Position numbers and translations under genes: made by a program. A DNA stretch of 64,000 bases from contig NZ_CM001514.1 in NCBI RefSeq assembly GCF_000263715.2, forward strand, positions 1,412,936 through 1,476,935. The letters are read 5' to 3'. Of the stretch, positions 7,832-17,701 are shown one piece after another. The DNA comes from Pseudomonas synxantha BG33R (GTDB lineage Bacteria > Pseudomonadota > Gammaproteobacteria > Pseudomonadales > Pseudomonadaceae). The notes beneath the pieces are model-generated. The model did not search any database and was not told the DNA's origin. It saw nothing but the letters and a program-made list of their open reading frames with translations. The number at the start of each line of letters is the position of its first letter. Positions within the stretch are counted from its first letter, which is position 1.

Positions 7832-8542
7832 TTAGAACTTCTCTTTGCCGGACAGGTAGCGCCATTGGCCCACTGGCACCTTGCCAATGGACACACCGCC
7901 GATGCGGATGCGGCGGATGGCGATGACTTTCAGGCCAACGGCTTCGCAGAACAGTGCGATCACGCCGGGTTGCGGGTTTTTCATCGCAAAGCGCAGGCGG
8001 TTTTCGTTCTGCCAGCTGGCTTTCACGGCGGGCAGTTCCTTACCTTTGTAGGTCAGGCCGTGGTTCAGGCGGTTGAGGCCGTGGGCAACCATGTCGCCTT
8101 CGACTTCTACTACGTATTCCTGCTCGATCTTGGCGGCATCGGCGGTCAACTTGCGCAGAATCTTCCAGTCCTGGGTGAACACCAGCAAGCCGCTGGCCTT
8201 GGCTTGCAAGTCGGCGCTGGCGGTCAGGCGCAGGAAATGCCCCTTGAGCGGGCGCTTGCTGAAGCGGTGTTCTTCAGACAAGGTTTCGGCGCTGATCGTG
8301 GCCATGGCGGTTTCAGCGTCCATACCTGCCGGCGCGTGCAACAGAATGGTCACCGGCTCTGGCGGGGTGGCTTTGGCCTCTGGGTCCAGCTCGACTTTTT
8401 CGGTTGTGACCTTGAACTGCGGCTCGTCGATCACTTCGCCGTCCACCGAGACCCAGCCGCCTTCGATAAACAGCTCAGCCTCCCGACGGGAGCAACCGAC
8501 CAGTTCGATAAGGCGTTTGGAGAGGCGTATGGGGTCAGTCAT
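7832..8542 (-). CDS. RsuA/RluF-like pseudouridine synthase homologue with altered catalytic motif
   Basis: The 236-residue protein has an N-terminal S4 RNA-binding domain (residues about 5-45, RLSKRLIELVGCSRREAELFIEGGWVSVDG in part) and an RsuA-type catalytic fold ending in the usual RIRIGGVSIGKVPVGQWRYL segment. The family motif GRLDxxTSGLL appears here as ADLQAKASGLL (residues 110-120). Aligned on SGLL, the Arg is Asp and the catalytic Asp is Gln113. Unless another Asp substitutes, it may bind RNA without making pseudouridine. It may well still be annotated as an rRNA pseudouridine synthase by similarity. Its neighbours are unrelated single genes. Confidence 0.82.
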   Translation of the reverse strand: MTDPIRLSKRLIELVGCSRREAELFIEGGWVSVDGEVIDEPQFKVTTEKVELDPEAKATPPEPVTILLHAPAGMDAETAMATISAETLSEEHRFSKRPLKGHFLRLTASADLQAKASGLLVFTQDWKILRKLTADAAKIEQEYVVEVEGDMVAHGLNRLNHGLTYKGKELPAVKASWQNENRLRFAMKNPQPGVIALFCEAVGLKVIAIRRIRIGGVSIGKVPVGQWRYLSGKEKF

Positions 8543-8613
8543 GACAAGGGCCGTAACAAAAGGGGGCGGCTATTGTACCTGCCTGGCGCCGGTTAATCCC
8601 GAGCCCATTTCAT

Positions 8614-9087
8614 TTAGCCCTGGCGCGCCTGTTGTTGCAGCTGGCGCAAACGCATATGCAGCAACGGGTAAGGCTGCCCAAGGCCATCATGCTCCGTGCG
8701 TCCGATCACCTCGAAGCCCTGCTTGAGGTAAAAGCCCAGCGCCTGGGGGTTCTGCTCGTTGACGTCCAGTTCCTCGGCGTTCAGGTGTTCGATGGCATAG
8801 CCCAGCAATTGCCGGCCCAGGCCCTGGCCACGGTGTTGCGGGTCGATAAACAGCATTTCCACCTTGCCGGCCACCACCCCGGCGAACCCGGTGATGCGCT
8901 GGCGCGAGTCCTTGGTGCAGATCAGCATCACCGCATCCAGGTAGCGGGTCAGCACCAGGTTTTTCAACAGGTCGATATAGCTGTCCGGCAGGAAGTCGTG
9001 GGTGGCGCGTACCGAGGCTTCCCAGATCTGCGCCAGGCGCGGGTAGTCGCTGGATTTAGGCGTATGGATGACCGAATGCTGTCGCAT
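8614..9087 (-). CDS. GNAT-family N-acetyltransferase (YjaB-like)
   Basis: The 157-residue protein has a GNAT fold with the acetyl-CoA-binding signature HRGQGLGRQLL near residue 85, preceded by VEMLFIDPQ. The C-terminal GFYLKQGFEVIGRTEHDGLGQPYPLLHM is typical of the YjaB/YafP group of acetyltransferases. The substrate is unknown. It lies downstream of rimO on the same strand, but a strong terminator separates them. Confidence 0.85.
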   Translation of the reverse strand: MRQHSVIHTPKSSDYPRLAQIWEASVRATHDFLPDSYIDLLKNLVLTRYLDAVMLICTKDSRQRITGFAGVVAGKVEMLFIDPQHRGQGLGRQLLGYAIEHLNAEELDVNEQNPQALGFYLKQGFEVIGRTEHDGLGQPYPLLHMRLRQLQQQARQG

Positions 9088-9137
9088 GACCGCTGCCTCT
9101 TGGCGTTATTGGCGCTGATGAGCAAAACGATAGACCT

Positions 9138-9174
9138 AAAAAAGCCCCGCATCTTGTCAGAGGCGGGGCTTTTT
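9138..9174 (-). terminator. Terminator downstream of rimO
   Basis: AGCCCCGC (9143-9150) pairs with GCGGGGCT (9163-9170). On the minus strand the stem is followed by a T run (the A tract at 9138-9143), and T residues on the other side allow reading in both directions. Confidence 0.85.
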
Positions 9175-9196
9175 CAAAATATTACGCAAACACGCT

Positions 9197-10537
9197 TCAG
9201 TCGCGCTTTTCAGCCCACAAGTCGTACTCGTCGGCGTCGGTCACGGTGCACCAGACCTTGTCGCCCGGCTTCAAGCCGCTGGCATCGTCAATAAACACGT
9301 TGCCGTCGATTTCCGGTGCATCGAAAAAGCAGCGGCCAACGGCGCCTTGCTCGTCAACTTCGTCGATCAGCACTTCGATTTCCTTGCCGATGCGCAGTTG
9401 CAGGCGTGCAGAGCTGATCGCCTGTTGGTGCGCCATGAAGCGCTCCCAACGATCTTGCTTGACGTCGTCCGGCACCACGGCCAGGTCCAGCAGGTTGGCC
9501 GGAGCGCCTTCCACCGGCGAGTACTGGAAGCAGCCGACGCGGTCCAGCTGCGCTTCGGTCAGCCAGTCGAGCAGGTACTGGAAGTCTTCTTCGGTCTCGC
9601 CGGGGAAGCCGACGATGAAAGTGGAACGGATGATCAGCTCCGGGCAGATCTCGCGCCAGTTCTTGATACGCGCCAGGGTCTTGTCTTCGAACGCCGGGCG
9701 TTTCATTGCCTTGAGCACTTTGGGGCTGGCGTGCTGGAACGGGATGTCCAGGTACGGCAGGATCTTGCCGGCGGCCATCAACGGGATCAGCTCGTCCACG
9801 TGCGGGTACGGGTAAACGTAGTGCAGGCGCACCCACACGCCCAGGCTGCTGAGGGCTTCGCAGAGTTCGGTCATGCGGGTTTTCACCGGCGCGCCGTTCC
9901 AGAAACCGGTGCGGTATTTCACGTCGACGCCGTAGGCGCTGGTGTCCTGGGAGATTACCAGCAACTCCTTGACGCCGGATTTGACCAGGCGCTGGGCCTC
10001 GTCGAGCACGTCACCCACCGGGCGGCTTACCAGTTTGCCGCGCATCGACGGGATGATGCAGAAGCTGCAGCTGTGGTTGCAGCCTTCGGAAATCTTCAGA
10101 TACGCGTAGTGGCGTGGGGTCAGCTTGATACCTTGAGGCGGCACCAGATCGATCAGCGGGTTGTGATCCTGGCGTGGCGGCACCACGTCATGCACGGCGT
10201 TGACCACCTGCTCATACTGCTGCGGGCCGGTCACAGCCAGCACGCTTGGGTGCACGTTGCGGATATTGCCTTCTTCCACACCCATGCAACCGGTGACGAT
10301 GACCTTGCCGTTTTCCTTGATGGCTTCGCCGATCACTTCCAAAGACTCGGCCTTGGCCGAATCAATAAAGCCGCAGGTGTTGACCACCACCACATCGGCG
10401 TCCTGGTAAGTGGACACGACGTCATAGCCTTCCATACGCAGTTGCGTGAGGATGCGCTCGGAGTCGACCAGAGCCTTCGGGCAACCCAGGGAAACAAAGC
10501 CAACCTTGGGGTTGGCTTTTGCGATGGTGGTGGACAT
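9197..10537 (-). CDS. rimO: Ribosomal protein S12 methylthiotransferase RimO
   Basis: The 446-residue radical-SAM enzyme adds a methylthio group to the conserved Asp of ribosomal protein S12. Visible are the N-terminal MTTase domain ([26 protein letters not shown] supplying three cluster cysteines), the radical-SAM motif CNHSCSFC (CxxxCxxC) and a C-terminal TRAM domain ([20 protein letters not shown]). The start at 10537 ([13 protein letters not shown]) is chosen over a longer frame that adds a non-conserved 13-residue lead. The region between it and kup is a divergent promoter region. Confidence 0.95.
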   Translation of the reverse strand: MSTTIAKANPKVGFVSLGCPKALVDSERILTQLRMEGYDVVSTYQDADVVVVNTCGFIDSAKAESLEVIGEAIKENGKVIVTGCMGVEEGNIRNVHPSVLAVTGPQQYEQVVNAVHDVVPPRQDHNPLIDLVPPQGIKLTPRHYAYLKISEGCNHSCSFCIIPSMRGKLVSRPVGDVLDEAQRLVKSGVKELLVISQDTSAYGVDVKYRTGFWNGAPVKTRMTELCEALSSLGVWVRLHYVYPYPHVDELIPLMAAGKILPYLDIPFQHASPKVLKAMKRPAFEDKTLARIKNWREICPELIIRSTFIVGFPGETEEDFQYLLDWLTEAQLDRVGCFQYSPVEGAPANLLDLAVVPDDVKQDRWERFMAHQQAISSARLQLRIGKEIEVLIDEVDEQGAVGRCFFDAPEIDGNVFIDDASGLKPGDKVWCTVTDADEYDLWAEKRD

Positions 10538-10718
10538 GTCTAACCTCGGTATTGAATGACGCTGCCGGTCGTGCACGACAAGGCAACGGATGGACGCTTG
10601 GTGCGCCTCTGATCAAAAAGTGCGCAATTCTATCGGCGGGCAGCGCACTTGACCAGCTTTATGCAGGGAAATGCGACGAGTGCTGCGCTATGCTTCGCGC
10701 CGTTGCGCACGGGTAATG

Positions 10719-10810
10719 CCCTTGGGTCAATAAAACGTCTGTTTCGAGAAGTAAAACAGCGCATGCTAGGGTCAGCTTAGTCGTGCTGTTTATAAAAGAC
10801 CTTGGGTCAA
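10719..10810. repeat. Pair of CCTTGGGTCAA direct repeats upstream of kup
   Basis: The 11-base word CCTTGGGTCAA occurs at about 10720 and again at about 10800, eighty bases apart, in the 289-bp rimO-kup intergenic region. It could be a regulator site or chance. Confidence 0.3.
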
Positions 10811-10826
10811 AGGGCAGGAGTGGTTG

Positions 10827-12728
10827 ATGGGTCAGGCAAGTAGTCAGGCAGCAGGTGCCGAGCATTCAAACGCCAAACCGATTGGCATGCTGGTGGCGGC
10901 AGTCGGGGTGGTTTATGGCGATATCGGGACCAGCCCGCTCTACACCCTTAAAGAGGTGTTCAACGGCGGTTACGGGGTGCAGGTCAATCATGACGGCGTG
11001 TTGGGGATCCTGGCGCTGATCTTCTGGTCGCTGATCTGGGTGGTGTCGATCAAGTACATGTTGTTCGTGCTACGTGCCGACAACCAGGGCGAGGGCGGCA
11101 TCATGGCGCTCACGGCGTTGGCGCGGCGGGCAGCCGGGGAGCGCGCTAAATTGCGCAGTTTCCTGGTGGTGTGCGGCCTGTGTGGCGCGGCGCTCTTTTA
11201 TGGCGACAGCATGATCACCCCGGCGATTTCGGTATTGTCGGCCATTGAAGGCCTGGAACTGGCGTTCGACGGCCTGGAAAAATGGGTGGTGCCCATTGCG
11301 TTGATCGTGCTGGTGGCGCTGTTTCTGATCCAGAAACACGGCACCGATCGTATCGGCAAGCTGTTCGGCCCGGTGATGGTCACCTGGTTCCTGGTGTTGG
11401 GCGGTCTCGGGGTGTACGGCATTCTGCAGCAGCCTGAAGTATTGAATGCGCTGAACCCTGCATGGGGCGTGCGCTTCTTTATGGTTCACCCCGGCATCGG
11501 CGTGGCAATTCTTGGCGCGGTGGTGCTGGCCTTGACCGGCGCCGAAGCGTTGTACGCCGACATGGGCCACTTCGGGCGCAAGCCTATCGCCCGTGCCTGG
11601 TTCATCCTGGTGCTGCCGGCGCTGGTGCTCAACTATTTCGGCCAGGGCGCGATGCTGCTGGGCGATCCGGAGGCCGCGCGCAACCCGTTTTACCTGCTGG
11701 CACCGAGCTGGGCGCTGATCCCGCTGGTGGGCTTGTCCACCCTGGCGACCGTGATCGCGTCCCAGGCAGTCATTTCCGGTGCGTTCTCGTTGACCCGCCA
11801 GGCGATCCAGTTGGGTTACATCCCGCGTATGCACATCCAGCACACTTCGAGTGCCGAGCAAGGCCAGATCTACATCGGCGCCGTGAACTGGTCGTTGATG
11901 GTGGGCGTGATCCTGCTGGTGCTGGGCTTCGAATCTTCCGGTGCCCTGGCGTCGGCCTACGGCGTAGCGGTGACCGGCACCATGCTGATGACCACCATCC
12001 TGGTGTCGGCGGTCATGCTGTTGCTGTGGAAGTGGCCACCAGTGCTGGCGGTGCCGGTGTTGCTCTGCTGCTTGCTGGTGGACGGTCTGTTTTTCGCCGC
12101 CAACGTGCCCAAGGTGATCCAGGGCGGCGCGTTCCCGGTACTGGCGGGGATCGTGTTGTTCGTGTTGATGACCACCTGGAAGCGCGGCAAGCAATTGCTG
12201 GTCGAGCGCCTCGACGAGGGTGGGCTGCCATTGCCGATTTTTATCAGCAGCATCCGCGTGCAGCCGCCTCATCGCGTGCAGGGCACGGCGGTGTTCCTGA
12301 CCGCGCGCCCGGATGCGGTGCCCCACGCGCTGTTGCATAACCTGCTGCACAACCAGGTGCTGCATGAGCAGGTGGTGCTGCTGACGGTGGTCTACGAAGA
12401 CATTCCACGGGTGCCTGCCGCACGGCGTTTCGAGGTGGACTCCTACGGTGAGGGTTTCTTTCGCGTGATCCTGCATTTCGGGTTCACCGATGAGCCGGAC
12501 GTGCCCGAAGCGCTGAAGCTGTGTCATCTGGATGATCTGGATTTCAGCCCGATGCGCACCACCTATTTCCTCAGCCGCGAGACCGTGATCGCCTCGCGCA
12601 TCAAGGGCATGGCGCGCTGGCGCGAAACCTTGTTCGCCTTCATGTTGAAGAACGCCAACGGTAACCTGCGCTTCTTCAAGCTGCCGGTAAACCGTGTGAT
12701 CGAGCTGGGCACCCAGGTCGAAATGTAA
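10827..12728 (+). CDS. kup: Low-affinity potassium transporter Kup
   Basis: The 633-residue polytopic inner-membrane protein of the KUP/HAK/KT family imports K+, probably with H+. Diagnostic segments are [19 protein letters not shown] near residue 29, [19 protein letters not shown] near residue 125 and [14 protein letters not shown] near residue 240. About twelve membrane helices occupy residues 20-460, followed by a C-terminal cytoplasmic domain of about 170 residues. The ATG at 10827 has AGGAG seven bases upstream; a TTG one codon earlier is less likely. A terminator follows. Confidence 0.95.
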   Translation: MGQASSQAAGAEHSNAKPIGMLVAAVGVVYGDIGTSPLYTLKEVFNGGYGVQVNHDGVLGILALIFWSLIWVVSIKYMLFVLRADNQGEGGIMALTALARRAAGERAKLRSFLVVCGLCGAALFYGDSMITPAISVLSAIEGLELAFDGLEKWVVPIALIVLVALFLIQKHGTDRIGKLFGPVMVTWFLVLGGLGVYGILQQPEVLNALNPAWGVRFFMVHPGIGVAILGAVVLALTGAEALYADMGHFGRKPIARAWFILVLPALVLNYFGQGAMLLGDPEAARNPFYLLAPSWALIPLVGLSTLATVIASQAVISGAFSLTRQAIQLGYIPRMHIQHTSSAEQGQIYIGAVNWSLMVGVILLVLGFESSGALASAYGVAVTGTMLMTTILVSAVMLLLWKWPPVLAVPVLLCCLLVDGLFFAANVPKVIQGGAFPVLAGIVLFVLMTTWKRGKQLLVERLDEGGLPLPIFISSIRVQPPHRVQGTAVFLTARPDAVPHALLHNLLHNQVLHEQVVLLTVVYEDIPRVPAARRFEVDSYGEGFFRVILHFGFTDEPDVPEALKLCHLDDLDFSPMRTTYFLSRETVIASRIKGMARWRETLFAFMLKNANGNLRFFKLPVNRVIELGTQVEM

Positions 12729-12740
12729 GGCGCTGCATAA

Positions 12741-12772
12741 CGGGAGCCGGCAATCGGCTCCCGCTTTCCTTT
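12741..12772 (+). terminator. Terminator downstream of kup
   Basis: A perfect 9-bp stem, CGGGAGCCG / CGGCTCCCG, with a five-base loop is followed by a pyrimidine- and T-rich stretch. Confidence 0.8.
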
Positions 12773-12854
12773 CTGAACCCTGTGCAATCGATGGTTGTCG
12801 ACTAGGCTCTAAACACTGTTGAACAGTGCCCATAGAACCCAGAAGAGGTGCGCC

Positions 12855-13961
12855 ATGAGTCAGCTGCTCGAACCCTATACCCTGCGCCAATTGACCCTGC
12901 TCAACCGCATCGCGGTCTCGCCGATGTGCCAATACTCCAGCGACGACGGCCTGGCCAATGATTGGCACCTGGTGCATCTCGGCAGCCGAGCCGTGGGGGG
13001 CGCGGGGTTGATTTTCACCGAAGCCACCGCCGTGACGGCTGATGGGCGTATCACCGCCCAGGACCTGGGCCTGTGGAACGACGCCCAGATCGAGCCGCTG
13101 CGGCGTATCACGCGCTTTATCGCGGCCCAGGGCGCGGTGGCGGGTATTCAACTGGCCCATGCCGGGCGCAAGGCCAGCACCCATCGTCCCTGGATCGGCA
13201 AACATGGCAGTGTCAAGCCGGAGGAGGGCGGGTGGGTGCCGGTGGGCCCTTCGCCGATTGCCTTCGACCCCAATCACACCCAGCCCAAGCAATTGGACGA
13301 AGGGCAGATCCAGCAAGTAATCGCCGACTTTGTCGCTGCCGCCAAGCGTGCCTTGACCGCAGGTTTTGAAGTGGTGGAAATCCATGCTGCCCATGGCTAC
13401 CTGCTGCACCAGTTTCTCTCGCCCATCAGCAACCAGCGTCAGGACCACTACGGTGGCTCGTTCGAAAACCGCATTCGCCTGGTGCTGGAGGTGACCAAGG
13501 CCGTACGTGCGGCCTGGCCTCAGGAGTTGCCACTGTTTGTGCGGGTATCGGCCACCGATTGGGTGGAGGACGGCTGGAACCCGGATGAAACCGTGGAATT
13601 GGCGCGCCGCCTGAAAGACTTGGGTGTTGACCTGATCGATGTGTCCTCCGGCGGCACCGCCGCCAATGCCGAGATCCCCACCGGCCCGGGCTACCAGACG
13701 CGCTTCGCCGAGCGCGTGCGCAAGGAATCAGGCATCGCCACTGGCACGGTTGGCATGATTACCGAACCGGCCCAGGCCGAGCACATCCTGCGCACCTGCC
13801 AGGCCGACATCATCTTCCTGGCCCGTGAACTGCTGCGCGACCCGTACTGGCCGCTGCATGCCGACGATGACCTGGGCGGGCGCAAGGCTATCTGGCCGGC
13901 GCAGTACCAGCGGGCAACCCATCGGGACCAGCCGATCCATGAATCGGATCTGCGCGATTGA
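12855..13961 (+). CDS. NADH:flavin oxidoreductase, old yellow enzyme family (YqjM/XenA class)
   Basis: The 368-residue FMN-dependent TIM-barrel reductase probably reduces activated C=C bonds or nitro-compounds with NAD(P)H. Class features are the N-terminal PMCQYSS (the cysteine that tunes FMN in YqjM-type enzymes), HAGRKAS, the active-site strand EIHAAHGYLLHQFLSP and YGGSFENR. The start at 12855 follows an AGAGGTG-type ribosome-binding site; a longer frame is not conserved. It is a single gene ended by a terminator. The physiological substrate is unknown. Confidence 0.9.
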   Translation: MSQLLEPYTLRQLTLLNRIAVSPMCQYSSDDGLANDWHLVHLGSRAVGGAGLIFTEATAVTADGRITAQDLGLWNDAQIEPLRRITRFIAAQGAVAGIQLAHAGRKASTHRPWIGKHGSVKPEEGGWVPVGPSPIAFDPNHTQPKQLDEGQIQQVIADFVAAAKRALTAGFEVVEIHAAHGYLLHQFLSPISNQRQDHYGGSFENRIRLVLEVTKAVRAAWPQELPLFVRVSATDWVEDGWNPDETVELARRLKDLGVDLIDVSSGGTAANAEIPTGPGYQTRFAERVRKESGIATGTVGMITEPAQAEHILRTCQADIIFLARELLRDPYWPLHADDDLGGRKAIWPAQYQRATHRDQPIHESDLRD

Positions 13962-13981
13962 TCCCGCGCACAGTTAGGTCG

Positions 13982-14010
13982 AACCCACCCTGATACGGTG
14001 GGTTTTTTCT
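13982..14010 (+). terminator. Terminator downstream of the OYE-family gene
   Basis: AACCCACC (13982-13989) pairs with GGTGGGTT (13997-14004), followed by T residues. The remaining 14011-14261 holds an AT-rich stretch likely to contain the promoter of the next small gene. Confidence 0.87.
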
Positions 14011-14261
14011 TGCGGTTGCCAGAACTTGCGTCCTGTATCGACCACGGCGTAAGCAAGCGCTGTAGGGTTTTATTACCGAGGCCATTTTTTTAAGTGAATA
14101 CTCTAAAAAAATCCCACGTGCCACGAGATAGTTTCTAAGCTTAGGGTAAGCCTGGTTCCTAGCCCAGGGAGGTAGGCCGCTTGACCACGAAAGCGTTGTG
14201 CTTCGGGGGAGTTTGGAAATGGGCACCAGGAGTATTTGACTGATATCAGGAGTAGTGGTCC

Positions 14262-14447
14262 ATGGCCAAATCCTATGGCGTAGCGGGTGCGATGGCGTCT
14301 TTTCTGAGCCGCCGGATGTCATTGCGGGGTCGAAGGTTGAGTTCGGATGAAATGGAGTTGCTGGCCCAGTACCGGGCGCTGACCGAGAGTGATCAGGTGG
14401 CGATGCGGTATCTGATTGGCGCGATGAAAAGCGTATCGCGGTTCTAA
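14262..14447 (+). CDS. Small conserved-looking protein of unknown function (61 aa)
   Basis: The 61-residue basic protein starts MAKSYGVAG, with an Arg-rich stretch SRRMSLRGRRLSS at about 15-28 and a helical C-terminal half (DEMELLAQYRALTESDQVAMRYLIG in part). A CAGGAG ribosome-binding site lies about ten bases before the ATG. About 180 bases of AT-rich upstream DNA look like a promoter, and a strong hairpin follows, so it has its own transcription unit. No family is recognised. The size and charge would fit a small DNA- or RNA-binding or regulatory protein, but this is a guess. Confidence 0.62.
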   Translation: MAKSYGVAGAMASFLSRRMSLRGRRLSSDEMELLAQYRALTESDQVAMRYLIGAMKSVSRF

Positions 14448-14456
14448 GCCACCTGC

Positions 14457-14488
14457 GATCATTCCCACGCTGCGACGTGGGAATGATC
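14457..14488. terminator. Convergent hairpin between the 61-aa gene and opgD
   Basis: A perfect 13-bp inverted repeat, GATCATTCCCACG / CGTGGGAATGATC, has a six-base loop. There is no long T run, so it may be a REP-like palindrome acting as a transcription barrier between convergent genes. Confidence 0.7.
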
Positions 14489-14500
14489 AGGCGGTTAATT

Positions 14501-16126
14501 TCAGGTGTACTTGCGCTGCTCCGGTGCGGGCGGGAAGTACTGATACAGCCAGGTTTCGCTCAGGGTGCGGTCTTGGGTGCGAATAAACAGGCGCAGCTCC
14601 ACCGGCTCCACACTGTCGCTGGTGGGGTACCAGTCGAACAGGATGCGATAGCCCTTGATGTTATCCAGCACCAGCACGCTGAAATCCTTCACCTCACCAT
14701 GGGAGCAGGTCACCACCGGCTCGATGCCGGTGCCCGCTGGCAGGCGATCCAGCCCGCCGCCTTTGAAGTCTACGGCGAAACGCCGCGCCCACACCTTCGG
14801 GTAATGCTCGCCGGGTGCCCAGCCTTCGGTAAAACCACCCATGCCTGACCGGGTCGCGTCGACCTGCGCCAACGGCGTGCTCACCGGTGGCAGTGCGCTC
14901 CAGTACAACTTGTAGCCATAGTTGAGCGAATCACCCGCGGCCACGGGCTTTTTCGGGGTCCAGAAGGCGACGATATTGTCCAGGGTTTCGCCGGTGGTGG
15001 GGATCTCCAGCAGGTCGATCGAGCCTTCACCCCACGCGGTGGTAGGTTCAACCCACAGGCTTGGGCGTTTGCTGTACCAGTCGACGGTGTCCTGGTAGCT
15101 GGCGAACTCATGGTCGGTCTGCACCAGGCCGAAGCCTTTGGGGTCGGTGTCGGCGAACGCGTTGAATTGCAGCTTGGCCGGGTTGTTCAACGGGCGGCAG
15201 ATCCACTCGCCATTGCCGCGCCACATGGCCAGGCGGTCCGAGTCGTGGATTTGCGGGTGGATGGTGTCGCACATGCGCCGTTCATGGGTGCCGCAACTGA
15301 ACATGCTGGTCATGGGTGCGATGCCCAATTGTTCGATGGCGGTGCGTGCATTGATGTGCGCGTCGATTGCCATCACCACCTGTTTGGCCTGGCAGTCGAT
15401 ATCGAAGCGGTAGGCGCCGGTGGCGCTTGGCGAGTCGAGCAGGGCATAGACCACAAAACGGGTGGCATTCTTGTCCGGAGTTTCGAACCAGAACTGCGTG
15501 AAATCGGGGAATTCCTCGCGTTTTTTCGCGTAGGTATCAATCGCCAGGCCACGGGCCGACAGGCCATATTGGCCGGTGGAATCCACCGCACGAAAGTAGC
15601 TGGCGCCGAGAAACGACAGCACGTCATGGCGGTCCAGCTCCGGCGCCTTGAACAGCTTGAAGCCGGAAAAACCCAGGTCGCCGGTCAGTTGCTGGGTGTC
15701 CACCGTGGTTTTTTCATAGTTGAACAGCGAAGGGCGGAAATGCACTTCGCGAGCCTCGCGGGTCTTGGGGTCGACACTGTGCATGCGCACCGGCGTCTTG
15801 AAACCCATGCCGACATGGAAGAACTGCACGTCCAGTTGGCCGTTCAACTCTTTCCACAACGAATGGTTACCGTCGTAGCCAATGGCGTTGAAATTCTGCG
15901 GGGTCATGGTGGCCAGGGTTGGCGGCAGCACCTGCTTAGTGTCTTGATAGCCACGGGTGGCCAGTTGCTTGGCTTGCGCCTTGAGCGTTTCGAAATCGAA
16001 CGCCACGGCCTTGCCGTCGGCGGCACGGTTCCCGGCCCAAGCCTGCGCGGCCAGCAGGCCGCTGGCCGACAAACCGGTGTAAGCCGCAATGGCCATGGAT
16101 GCTTTGAGCAAATTCCTGCGGTGCAT
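14501..16126 (-). CDS. opgD: Glucan biosynthesis protein D (OpgD/MdoD)
   Basis: The 541-residue periplasmic protein makes or shapes osmoregulated periplasmic glucans. A twin-arginine signal peptide is visible ([19 protein letters not shown], cleavage near AQAWA at about 31), followed by the OpgG/OpgD domain (for example [36 protein letters not shown]). OpgD is the Tat-exported relative of OpgG. No opgH is adjacent; it is expected elsewhere. It is divergent from the YebE-like gene across about 300 bases with no other gene. Confidence 0.95.
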   Translation of the reverse strand: MHRRNLLKASMAIAAYTGLSASGLLAAQAWAGNRAADGKAVAFDFETLKAQAKQLATRGYQDTKQVLPPTLATMTPQNFNAIGYDGNHSLWKELNGQLDVQFFHVGMGFKTPVRMHSVDPKTREAREVHFRPSLFNYEKTTVDTQQLTGDLGFSGFKLFKAPELDRHDVLSFLGASYFRAVDSTGQYGLSARGLAIDTYAKKREEFPDFTQFWFETPDKNATRFVVYALLDSPSATGAYRFDIDCQAKQVVMAIDAHINARTAIEQLGIAPMTSMFSCGTHERRMCDTIHPQIHDSDRLAMWRGNGEWICRPLNNPAKLQFNAFADTDPKGFGLVQTDHEFASYQDTVDWYSKRPSLWVEPTTAWGEGSIDLLEIPTTGETLDNIVAFWTPKKPVAAGDSLNYGYKLYWSALPPVSTPLAQVDATRSGMGGFTEGWAPGEHYPKVWARRFAVDFKGGGLDRLPAGTGIEPVVTCSHGEVKDFSVLVLDNIKGYRILFDWYPTSDSVEPVELRLFIRTQDRTLSETWLYQYFPPAPEQRKYT

Positions 16127-16430
16127 AGAGACAACCTGTCGTGAGCAAATCCCGCGCCGTTCCTGGCACGTAGCGGATCAGAAATAACGGTTCGGACATG
16201 CCTTCGGCCAAACGCAACGGACAATAAACAGACGCCGGATAGCTTAAGCGGTTCGATGAACAAGGCAAATTGATTGATGGCGGGATGATGGCCTTGCATA
16301 TGCAACAAGACGTTTCCTGGTTGGCATACCCGCGTTACATCTGGAAGCACTCTAGATCGCGGCTTTTTGGCACTTCGTCTTACGCTGGGGGCCTATTGAT
16401 CCTATGAACCCAAGTGTCTGGAGGCTACGA

Positions 16431-17150
16431 ATGAATACCCGCGGATTGCTCGATCAGTTGCTCAAGTCTGGCCAGGATATGTTGCAAAACAAGGCTGGCG
16501 GCCAACGCAAATCCAACGACAAAAGCGCCCTTGGCGGTTTACTCGGCGGTAGCGGGCTGGGCAGCATGCTCGGCGGTGCCGGCGGCGGCGCCCTGGCGGC
16601 CGGAGCCATGGGCTTGCTGCTGGGCAACAAAAAAGCGCGCAAATTCGGCGGCAAGGCCCTGACCTACGGCGGCCTGGCCGCATTGGGTGTGATTGCCTAT
16701 AAAGCCTACGGCAACTGGCAAGCCCAGCAAGCCAGCGCCCCCCAAGGCGAACCACAAACCATCGACCGCCTGCCTCCGGCCCAGGTTGAACAACACAGCC
16801 AGGGCATTCTCAAGGCACTGGTGGCCGCCGCAAAGGCAGACGGCCATGTGGATGAGCGCGAGCGCGCGTTGATCGAAGGCGAATTCACCAAGCTGGACAA
16901 CGACCAGGAACTGCAACACTGGCTGCACGCCGAACTCAACAAGCCCCTGGACCCCACCGACGTCGCCCGCGCCGCCAGCACCCCGGAAATGGCCGCCGAA
17001 ATGTACATCGCCAGCGTCATGCTGGTGGATGAGGAAAATTTCATGGAAAAAGCCTACCTGGATGAACTGGCCCGCCAACTGAAACTTGAACCCGGCTTAA
17101 AGCTGGAGCTGGAAAAGCAAGTGCGGCTCAACGCAGCTCTGCCCCGCTAA
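16431..17150 (+). CDS. DUF533/TerB-like membrane protein (YebE-like)
   Basis: The 239-residue protein starts MNTRGLLDQLLKSGQDMLQ, then a Gly-rich region with hydrophobic segments (about 37-90, including GGALAAGAMGLLLG and LTYGGLAALGVIAY). It ends in a C-terminal TerB-like helical domain (about 115-239, with AAAKADGHVDERERALIEGEF). This is the YebE/DUF533 inner-membrane family, whose role is unknown though envelope stress links have been reported for E. coli YebE. The start at 16431 has a GGAG nine bases upstream. The stop is immediately followed by long-repeat copy A. Confidence 0.85.
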   Translation: MNTRGLLDQLLKSGQDMLQNKAGGQRKSNDKSALGGLLGGSGLGSMLGGAGGGALAAGAMGLLLGNKKARKFGGKALTYGGLAALGVIAYKAYGNWQAQQASAPQGEPQTIDRLPPAQVEQHSQGILKALVAAAKADGHVDERERALIEGEFTKLDNDQELQHWLHAELNKPLDPTDVARAASTPEMAAEMYIASVMLVDEENFMEKAYLDELARQLKLEPGLKLELEKQVRLNAALPR

Positions 17151-17550
17151 CCACGATGCGAAGCGAGCCGCTCTTGATCTTGCTCTTGATCTGCTTTTGA
17201 TCTCAGGCGCCCCGTTAAACCACGCTGGCCGGAATTCGACAGGGATTTGGGGGGTAAACCGGCAGGGATGCCGGTTTAGCCGCCCCGCGCCATGGATGGC
17301 GCGTGGCGGCGGCCCCCCAAATCACTGGCGGATTACGGGCACACCGAGCCTAAGCGAGGTGCCGAGTGGTGGGGCAAGAGCCTTTTGGTTACTTTGGGGC
17401 TCTTTTCCAAAGTGACCCGCTGTAAAAGCGGAACCAATAGCGGCCGTCACCTGAATAACGGATATGTACTCGGTCTGATCCAACATCCCAACCAACCCTG
17501 AGGCCGCCATCGGGAGCAAGTCGAACCGTCGCACCGCCCCTCCCACATTT
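17151..17550 (-). repeat. Long intergenic repeat, copy A (with REP-like end)
   Basis: This ~350-bp sequence occurs again, inverted, at 46748-47143 and in shortened form at 63144-63493. It contains nested inverted repeats (AAACCGGCAGGGATGCCGGTTT near 17255 and a GCGCCATGGATGGCGC stem near 17288) and ends in REP-like sequence near 17500-17550. Small open frames read through it, but they run in several frames and look spurious. Orientation is given relative to copies B and C. From 17551 to 17701 I see only the likely wsp promoter region. Confidence 0.85.
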
Positions 17551-17701
17551 GCTCCGGGCCCCTTCAGTTAGATCCCTGTAGCCAAAGATGCTACCCATCC
17601 CGCTTACGCATTCTGTGGATCCCCCCTCAAAAGCGTTGATAAACCCGAGCATCCGCTCAGCTATACTCCCCTCCATTTGAATGCCCCTGCGAGGAATTAC
17701 T

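Noticed and set aside
7832..8542. Pseudogene status for the RsuA-like gene
   Set aside because: The frame is full length with an intact S4 domain and normal ends; only the catalytic motif differs, so it is kept as a gene.
11070..13448. 792-codon minus-strand open frame opposite kup and the OYE-family gene
   Set aside because: It spans two well-recognised plus-strand genes and a terminator, and its His/Gln/Arg-rich composition is the typical shadow of GC-rich coding DNA.
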